Positions 60,304 to 64,000 of a DNA stretch of 64,000 nucleotides are shown here, piece by piece. The stretch's first letter is position 1, and each line of letters opens with the position of its first letter. Position numbers and translations under genes: made by a program. The stretch comes from an uncultured Blautia sp. (lineage in GTDB: Bacteria > Bacillota > Clostridia > Lachnospirales > Lachnospiraceae), in assembly GCA_900540785.1 (NCBI GenBank), contig UQHF01000002.1, positions 124,001 through 188,000 on the forward strand, read 5' to 3'. The notes under the pieces are model-generated. The model saw nothing but the letters and a program-made list of their open reading frames with translations, ran no database searches and was not told the DNA's origin.

Positions 60304-60489
60304 ATGACAGAGATTTCAGAGCTTGATTTACAGAATCTGCGCCACTTGATCGGCGGTTTTGACACAACGCACTGTAAAATGGATGCTTATGCACAACAGG
60401 CAACAGACAGCGAGGTAAAACAGTTTTTCCAGAAGTCTGCACAGTCCGCAATGCAGAGCAAACAGCAGCTTATGCAGTTTTTACAGTAA
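60304..60489 (+). CDS. Small CotF-like spore coat protein
   Basis: A 61-residue helical, Gln-rich protein: LDLQNLRHLIGGFDTTHCKMDAYAQQ followed by EVKQFFQKSAQSAMQSKQQLMQFL. The helix pattern and the neighbour, a clearer CotF-domain protein, suggest a coat component. AGGAGG lies 7 bp before the ATG, within a potential stem-loop. The gene is too short for a firm family call. Confidence 0.65.
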   Translation: MTEISELDLQNLRHLIGGFDTTHCKMDAYAQQATDSEVKQFFQKSAQSAMQSKQQLMQFLQ

Positions 60490-60502
60490 AGGAGGAAGTG
60501 TC

Positions 60503-60751
60503 ATGAACGAAAAAACAATGGTAGCAGATACGCTTGCCGGAATTAACGGAGAACTTGTACGTTATGGGGAAATGATTCCTCAGACAGAAAATCCTCAGTT
60601 AAAACAGACTTTGAAACAGATGAGAAGCCAGTGTGAAATGTCCCAGGAAGAGATTTACAGAATTGCCAGAACAAAAGGTTATTATGTTCCGGCAGCAAAA
60701 GCAACACAGGAAGAAGTTGCACATGTGCGTTCTGTATTAAGCCAGGGCTGA
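60503..60751 (+). CDS. Spore coat protein, CotF domain
   Basis: An 82-residue protein with the CotF helical-bundle pattern: VADTLAGINGELVRYGEMI, ENPQLKQTLKQMRSQCEMSQEEIYRIARTKGYYVPA (in parts). Members are laid down in the spore coat by the mother cell. AAAGGAGG precedes the ATG. It follows its smaller paralogue by 13 bp, in one operon ended by a terminator. Mother-cell sigma control is expected; no sigma-E or sigma-K promoter could be fixed. Confidence 0.82.
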   Translation: MNEKTMVADTLAGINGELVRYGEMIPQTENPQLKQTLKQMRSQCEMSQEEIYRIARTKGYYVPAAKATQEEVAHVRSVLSQG

Positions 60752-60770
60752 ACAAAATAGGAAAAACGGG

Positions 60771-60800
60771 AAGCCGCTGTATCTGCAGCGGCTTTCTTTG
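60771..60800 (+). terminator. Terminator of the coat operon
   Basis: AAGCCGCTG pairs with CAGCGGCTT around a six-base loop, followed by TCTTTG. Confidence 0.75.
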
Positions 60801-60826
60801 TGGGATAAACACAGAGGGGAAAAAGA

Positions 60827-61342
60827 ATGGAAAGAATTATGGTTATTGGAAGTCCCGGAGCAGGGAAAAGTACATTTTCACGTAAATTAAGAGACATAAC
60901 AGGACTGCCGCTTTATTATCTGGACACTATTTGGCACAAGCCGGATCGTACTAATATTTCCAGAGAAGAATTTGACGAAAAGCTGATGGATATTGTAAAA
61001 GAAGACAGATGGATCATTGACGGGAATTATCAGAGAACTCTGGAAAAGCGCATGGAAAGATGCGACACTGTATTTTGTCTTGCGTATCCTATGGAGGTCT
61101 GCCTGAAAGGCGCAGAGGAACGTATTGGAAAAAAGAGAGAAGATTTACCGTGGCTGGAAACAGAATTTGATGAAGAATTTCGCCGGTATATTGTTGATTT
61201 TTCAAACGACCAGCTTCCGGAAATATACAGCATTTTGGAAAAGTATAAAAAAGACAGAAATATTGTGATTTTTCATACAAGAGAAGAAGCGAATATATAT
61301 CTGAGAAGTTTAGATTTGGGACATAAAATTTTCAGAGAATAA
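60827..61342 (+). CDS. P-loop kinase of the FlaR/topology-modulation family
   Basis: A 171-residue adenylate-kinase-like protein. The Walker A GSPGAGKST is at residues 8-16, followed by LPLYYLDTIWHKP and WIIDGNYQRTLEKRM, the hallmark of proteins annotated as DNA topology modulation protein FlaR. The real substrate of this family is not established; a small-molecule kinase role is likely. GAGGGGAAAAAG precedes the ATG. It is a single gene between the coat operon terminator and the recA promoter. Confidence 0.85.
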   Translation: MERIMVIGSPGAGKSTFSRKLRDITGLPLYYLDTIWHKPDRTNISREEFDEKLMDIVKEDRWIIDGNYQRTLEKRMERCDTVFCLAYPMEVCLKGAEERIGKKREDLPWLETEFDEEFRRYIVDFSNDQLPEIYSILEKYKKDRNIVIFHTREEANIYLRSLDLGHKIFRE

Positions 61343-61355
61343 TCCGCGAAATATC

Positions 61356-61384
61356 TTGACAATCAGGTGCTTTTATAATACTAT
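61356..61384 (+). promoter_or_regulatory. sigma-A promoter of recA
   Basis: A perfect TTGACA is 17 bp upstream of TACTAT. A TATAAT at 61374 would leave only 12 bp and was not preferred. Confidence 0.65.
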
Positions 61385-61395
61385 GTAAACAGAAA

Positions 61396-61409
61396 CGAAC
61401 ATAAGTTCA
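61396..61409. promoter_or_regulatory. LexA (SOS) box upstream of recA
   Basis: CGAACATAAGTTCA closely matches the Gram-positive LexA/DinR consensus CGAAC-RNRY-GTTYG. It lies just downstream of the -10 element, so LexA would repress recA-recX. Confidence 0.85.
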
Positions 61410-61441
61410 TAAAACATAAGTTTGAAATAAGGAGAAGATAT

Positions 61442-62512
61442 ATGTTGAATGAGGAAAAACAGAAAGCCCTGGAAGCGGCTTTGGGACAGATAGAAAAACA
61501 GTATGGAAAAGGTTCTATTATGAAACTTGGAGAACAGGAAGCTAATATGCAGGTGGAGGCAATTCCAACAGGTTCTTTAAGTCTTGATATTGCTCTTGGT
61601 GTCGGCGGTGTTCCAAAAGGGCGTATTGTTGAGATTTACGGACCGGAGTCAAGTGGTAAGACCACCGTTGCTTTACATATGGTAGCAGAGGTTCAGAAAA
61701 TGGGGGGAATTGCAGGATTTATTGATGCAGAACATGCCCTTGATCCTGTATATGCAAGGAACATAGGAGTAGACATTGATAATCTTTATATTTCTCAGCC
61801 GGACAGCGGAGAGCAGGCGCTGGAAATTACAGAAACGATGGTGCGTTCCGGAGCTGTCGATATTGTGATCGTGGACTCTGTTGCAGCTCTTGTTCCAAAG
61901 GCGGAGATTGACGGAGATATGGGAGAGAGTCATGTGGGACTTCAGGCGCGTCTTATGTCACAGGCGCTTCGTAAACTGACTTCCATTATCAGTAAATCCA
62001 ACTGTGTGGTTATTTTCATTAATCAGCTCCGTGAGAAGGTAGGAGTGATGTTTGGAAATCCTGAGACAACAACAGGAGGAAGGGCGCTTAAATTTTATTC
62101 TTCCGTCCGCCTCGATGTGAGAAGAGTGGAAACATTGAAGCAGGGTGGAGATATGGTAGGAAACCATACAAGAGTCAAGGTTGTAAAAAATAAAGTAGCA
62201 CCGCCGTTTAAGCAGGCAGAGTTTGACATTATGTTTGGCACCGGTATTTCAAGAGAGGGCGATATTCTTGATCTTGCAGTGGAATGTTCGATTGTGAATA
62301 AGAGCGGTGCGTGGTATGCTTATGAGGGCAATAAAATCGGTCAGGGACGTGAAAATGTTAAGATTTTCCTGAAAGAGCACCCGGAAATCACAGAAGAAAT
62401 TGAAAAGAAAGTAAGAATTCACTATCACCTTCTTTCTGAGGAAGAGACTGCGGCAGAAGAAAAGAAAGAAGCTTCCAAAACAGCGGATAAAGAAGGAAAT
62501 GAAGAAAAATGA
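61442..62512 (+). CDS. recA: Recombinase RecA
   Basis: Forms filaments on single-stranded DNA for homologous recombination and triggers LexA cleavage. The Walker A GPESSGKTT, the catalytic Glu in FIDAEHALDP, Walker B VDIVIVDSVAALVP and the L2 loop in NQLREKVGVMFGNPETTTGG are intact. It has 356 residues with an acidic Lys/Glu-rich tail. AAGGAG precedes the ATG. The stop overlaps recX by 4 bp, so the two are co-translated under the LexA box. Confidence 0.98.
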   Translation: MLNEEKQKALEAALGQIEKQYGKGSIMKLGEQEANMQVEAIPTGSLSLDIALGVGGVPKGRIVEIYGPESSGKTTVALHMVAEVQKMGGIAGFIDAEHALDPVYARNIGVDIDNLYISQPDSGEQALEITETMVRSGAVDIVIVDSVAALVPKAEIDGDMGESHVGLQARLMSQALRKLTSIISKSNCVVIFINQLREKVGVMFGNPETTTGGRALKFYSSVRLDVRRVETLKQGGDMVGNHTRVKVVKNKVAPPFKQAEFDIMFGTGISREGDILDLAVECSIVNKSGAWYAYEGNKIGQGRENVKIFLKEHPEITEEIEKKVRIHYHLLSEEETAAEEKKEASKTADKEGNEEK

Positions 62513-63000
62513 CAGTTACGGAGGAGATGAAAAAAGCCAGAAGAAAAGCAATGAGTCTTCTGGAACACATGGACCGTACGGAAAAGGGCCTGTCTGAGCG
62601 TTTGCGCCAGGCAGGTTTTTCTGCAGAGGCAGCGGAGGACGCTATGTCATATGTGCGTTCATATGGATATATCGATGACGAGAGATATGCGTTTCATTAT
62701 ATTTCCTGCAGGATCCACAGCAAAAGCAGGCAGAAGATTATGGAGGAACTGTACAGAAAAGGTGTGGAGCGAAGTGTGGCAGAGTATGCCTGGGAGAGGG
62801 CGAAAGAGATTGAAGAGCCGGATGAGCAGAAAATTTTAAGAAAAACAGTAGAAAAATACTGTGAAGAAGGAACAAGCCTTGACGAAAAAGAGATGAATCG
62901 TCTTTATGGCAGACTTGCAAGACGGGGATTTAAAAGTATAGATATAGCGCGTGTTTTGGACGAAATGAATATCCGATGTATTTTTTTGGAAAATAGATAG
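62509..63000 (+). CDS. recX: Regulatory protein RecX
   Basis: A small helical protein that binds and restrains RecA filaments. It has three tandem three-helix repeats: AMSLLEHMDRTEKGLSERLRQAGFSAEAAEDAMSYV (in parts), YGYIDDERYAFHYI and SRQKIMEELYRKGVERSVAEYAWE. It has 163 residues. The start overlaps the recA stop (ATGA), the standard arrangement. Confidence 0.92.
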   Translation: MTVTEEMKKARRKAMSLLEHMDRTEKGLSERLRQAGFSAEAAEDAMSYVRSYGYIDDERYAFHYISCRIHSKSRQKIMEELYRKGVERSVAEYAWERAKEIEEPDEQKILRKTVEKYCEEGTSLDEKEMNRLYGRLARRGFKSIDIARVLDEMNIRCIFLENR

Positions 63001-63018
63001 AACAATTCACAGAAAAAC

Positions 63019-63047
63019 TTGACATAAGTACGAAAAACAGATAAACT
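63019..63047 (+). promoter_or_regulatory. Promoter of rny
   Basis: A perfect TTGACA is followed after 17 bp by TAAACT, 48 bp before the rny start. Confidence 0.6.
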
Positions 63048-63094
63048 TGTATTATTGTATTTGTACAATGAAAACTAAATAAGGAGGTGCTCCT

Positions 63095-64000
63095 GTGACA
63101 GGCACAACTATTATTGTTGCAATTGTCGCTGTGGTAGTCGCGTTACTTATTGCGGTTCCTGTTACTTGCAAGGTTGCTGTGGCAAAAAAGACGCAGGCAG
63201 ATGCGGAAGTTATTGGTACAGCAGAAGAAAAAGCAAGAAGCATCATAGATGAAGCTCTGAAAACAGCCGAAACTAAAAAAAGAGAAGCTTTATTGGAAGT
63301 AAAGGAAGAATCTCTCCGTACAAAAAATGAACTGGAGAAGGAAACCAAGGAACGTAGAAATGAGCTGCAGAAATATGAAAAGCGTGTTTTATCAAAAGAG
63401 GAATCTGTAGATAAAAAAGCGGAGGCAGTGGAAAAACGCGAAGCAGAATGTACAGTCAGACTTGCAGAATTGCAGAAGAAAGAAAAGAGAGCAGAAGAAC
63501 TGGAGCAGAAAGGCGTGCAGGAACTGGAACGAGTGTCCGGTCTTACATCTGATGAGGCAAAGGAAGAACTGCTGAAATCTGTGGAAGATGATGTGAAAGT
63601 AGATGTTGCACGACTCTACAAAGAACTGGAAAGCAGAGCAAAGGAAGAAGCCGGAAAGAAAGCAAAGGAATATGTGGTAAATGCCATTCAGAAATGTGCA
63701 GTAGACCATGTTTCCGAGACGACCATATCCGTTGTACAGCTTCCAAGCGACGAGATGAAGGGCAGGATCATTGGACGTGAAGGCCGTAATATCCGTACGC
63801 TGGAGACTCTTACAGGTGTAGATCTGATTATCGATGATACTCCGGAAGCAGTTGTACTTTCTGCATTTGACCCGGTGCGTCGTGAGGTGGCGAGAGTTGC
63901 TCTTGAGAAGCTTATTGTGGACGGACGTATTCATCCGGCGAGAATCGAGGAAATGGTTGAGAAAGCTCAGAGAGAAGTAGAAGTGCAGATTCGGGAAGAA
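63095..64000 (+). CDS. rny: Ribonuclease Y (3' partial)
   Basis: Membrane-anchored endoribonuclease that starts mRNA decay. The gene starts at GTG, 6 bp after AAGGAGGT, and runs open to the window end (302 codons). Residues 3-26 form the membrane anchor (TTIIVAIVAVVVALLIAVPV). A long coiled coil (about 35-175, EKARSIIDEALKTAETKKREA) and a KH domain follow (VQLPSDEMKGRIIGREGRNIRTLETLTGVDLIIDD in parts). The HD nuclease domain lies beyond the window. Confidence 0.95.
   Translation, partial: MTGTTIIVAIVAVVVALLIAVPVTCKVAVAKKTQADAEVIGTAEEKARSIIDEALKTAETKKREALLEVKEESLRTKNELEKETKERRNELQKYEKRVLSKEESVDKKAEAVEKREAECTVRLAELQKKEKRAEELEQKGVQELERVSGLTSDEAKEELLKSVEDDVKVDVARLYKELESRAKEEAGKKAKEYVVNAIQKCAVDHVSETTISVVQLPSDEMKGRIIGREGRNIRTLETLTGVDLIIDDTPEAVVLSAFDPVRREVARVALEKLIVDGRIHPARIEEMVEKAQREVEVQIREE

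Noticed and set aside
1..64000. tRNA, rRNA, prophage, insertion sequences or transposases
   Set aside because: No cloverleaf, rRNA motif, integrase, transposase or terminal inverted repeats with target duplications were recognised; a covariance-model scan would be needed to exclude small RNAs.

Overview
The window looks like chromosomal DNA from a spore-forming, anaerobic member of the Bacillota, most probably Lachnospiraceae (Blautia/Mediterraneibacter-like). This is inferred from the moderate-to-low GC content, strong AGGAGG-type ribosome binding sites, a threonyl T-box riboswitch, sporulation genes (spoIIGA-sigE, spo0A, two CotF-like coat genes), a Gram-positive LexA box in front of recA, ferredoxin-tailed oxidoreductases and gut-type glycan hydrolases. 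No rRNA or tRNA gene was recognised.

Layout. 1-10 kb is housekeeping: the end of a polar amino-acid ABC ATPase, an MTA/SAH nucleosidase, the purine genes purC-purB-purA, a membrane-tethered HAD phosphatase, a SEC-C protein, a DUF218 protein and T-box-controlled thrS. 10-13 kb holds divergent aroE/aroD and the mother-cell sporulation pair spoIIGA-sigE, whose promoter keeps the unusual 22-bp spacer known from Bacillus subtilis spoIIG. 13.2-17.1 kb is an AT-rich insert: a divergent XRE repressor-like gene and three secreted or membrane genes of unknown function. 17-30.8 kb has an RluD-type pseudouridine synthase, a phenylacetate-CoA ligase/ACT pair, DAHP synthase, fused FeoA-FeoB, a MATE exporter, a ferredoxin-tailed aldo/keto reductase, a MecA-like penicillin-binding protein, an AraC regulator and a possible GPP34-fold protein.

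30.8-47.8 kb is a Gram-positive glycan-utilisation locus: a YesM/YesN two-component pair, divergently a three-part sugar ABC importer, then five cytoplasmic carbohydrate-active enzymes (GH42, a GH106-like protein, GH95, a five-bladed propeller protein, GH78-like). A perfect 23-bp hairpin separates the binding-protein gene from the permeases. The regulators probably sense a galactose/fucose/rhamnose-bearing glycan whose imported fragments the enzymes dismantle.

47.9-57.2 kb is a complete type I-C CRISPR-Cas locus (cas3, cas5, cas8c, cas7, cas4, cas1, cas2, 8 repeats, 7 spacers). Two non-cas genes, a DUF3990-like protein with ADP-ribosyltransferase-like motifs and a DUF3791-like partner, sit between cas3 and cas5 behind their own strong promoter, so the effector and adaptation genes may be co-transcribed with a toxin-antitoxin-like pair. 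This is the most interesting feature of the window. The last repeat has decayed into a sequence that looks like an intrinsic terminator. Directly beyond it lies a truncated, stop-interrupted remnant of a Wadjet JetD-like (TIGR02679/DUF2399) gene, a sign that this is a defence island.

57.9-64 kb returns to conserved functions: spo0A, glgA, two small coat proteins, a FlaR-like P-loop kinase, SOS-controlled recA-recX, and the start of rny, which runs off the window.
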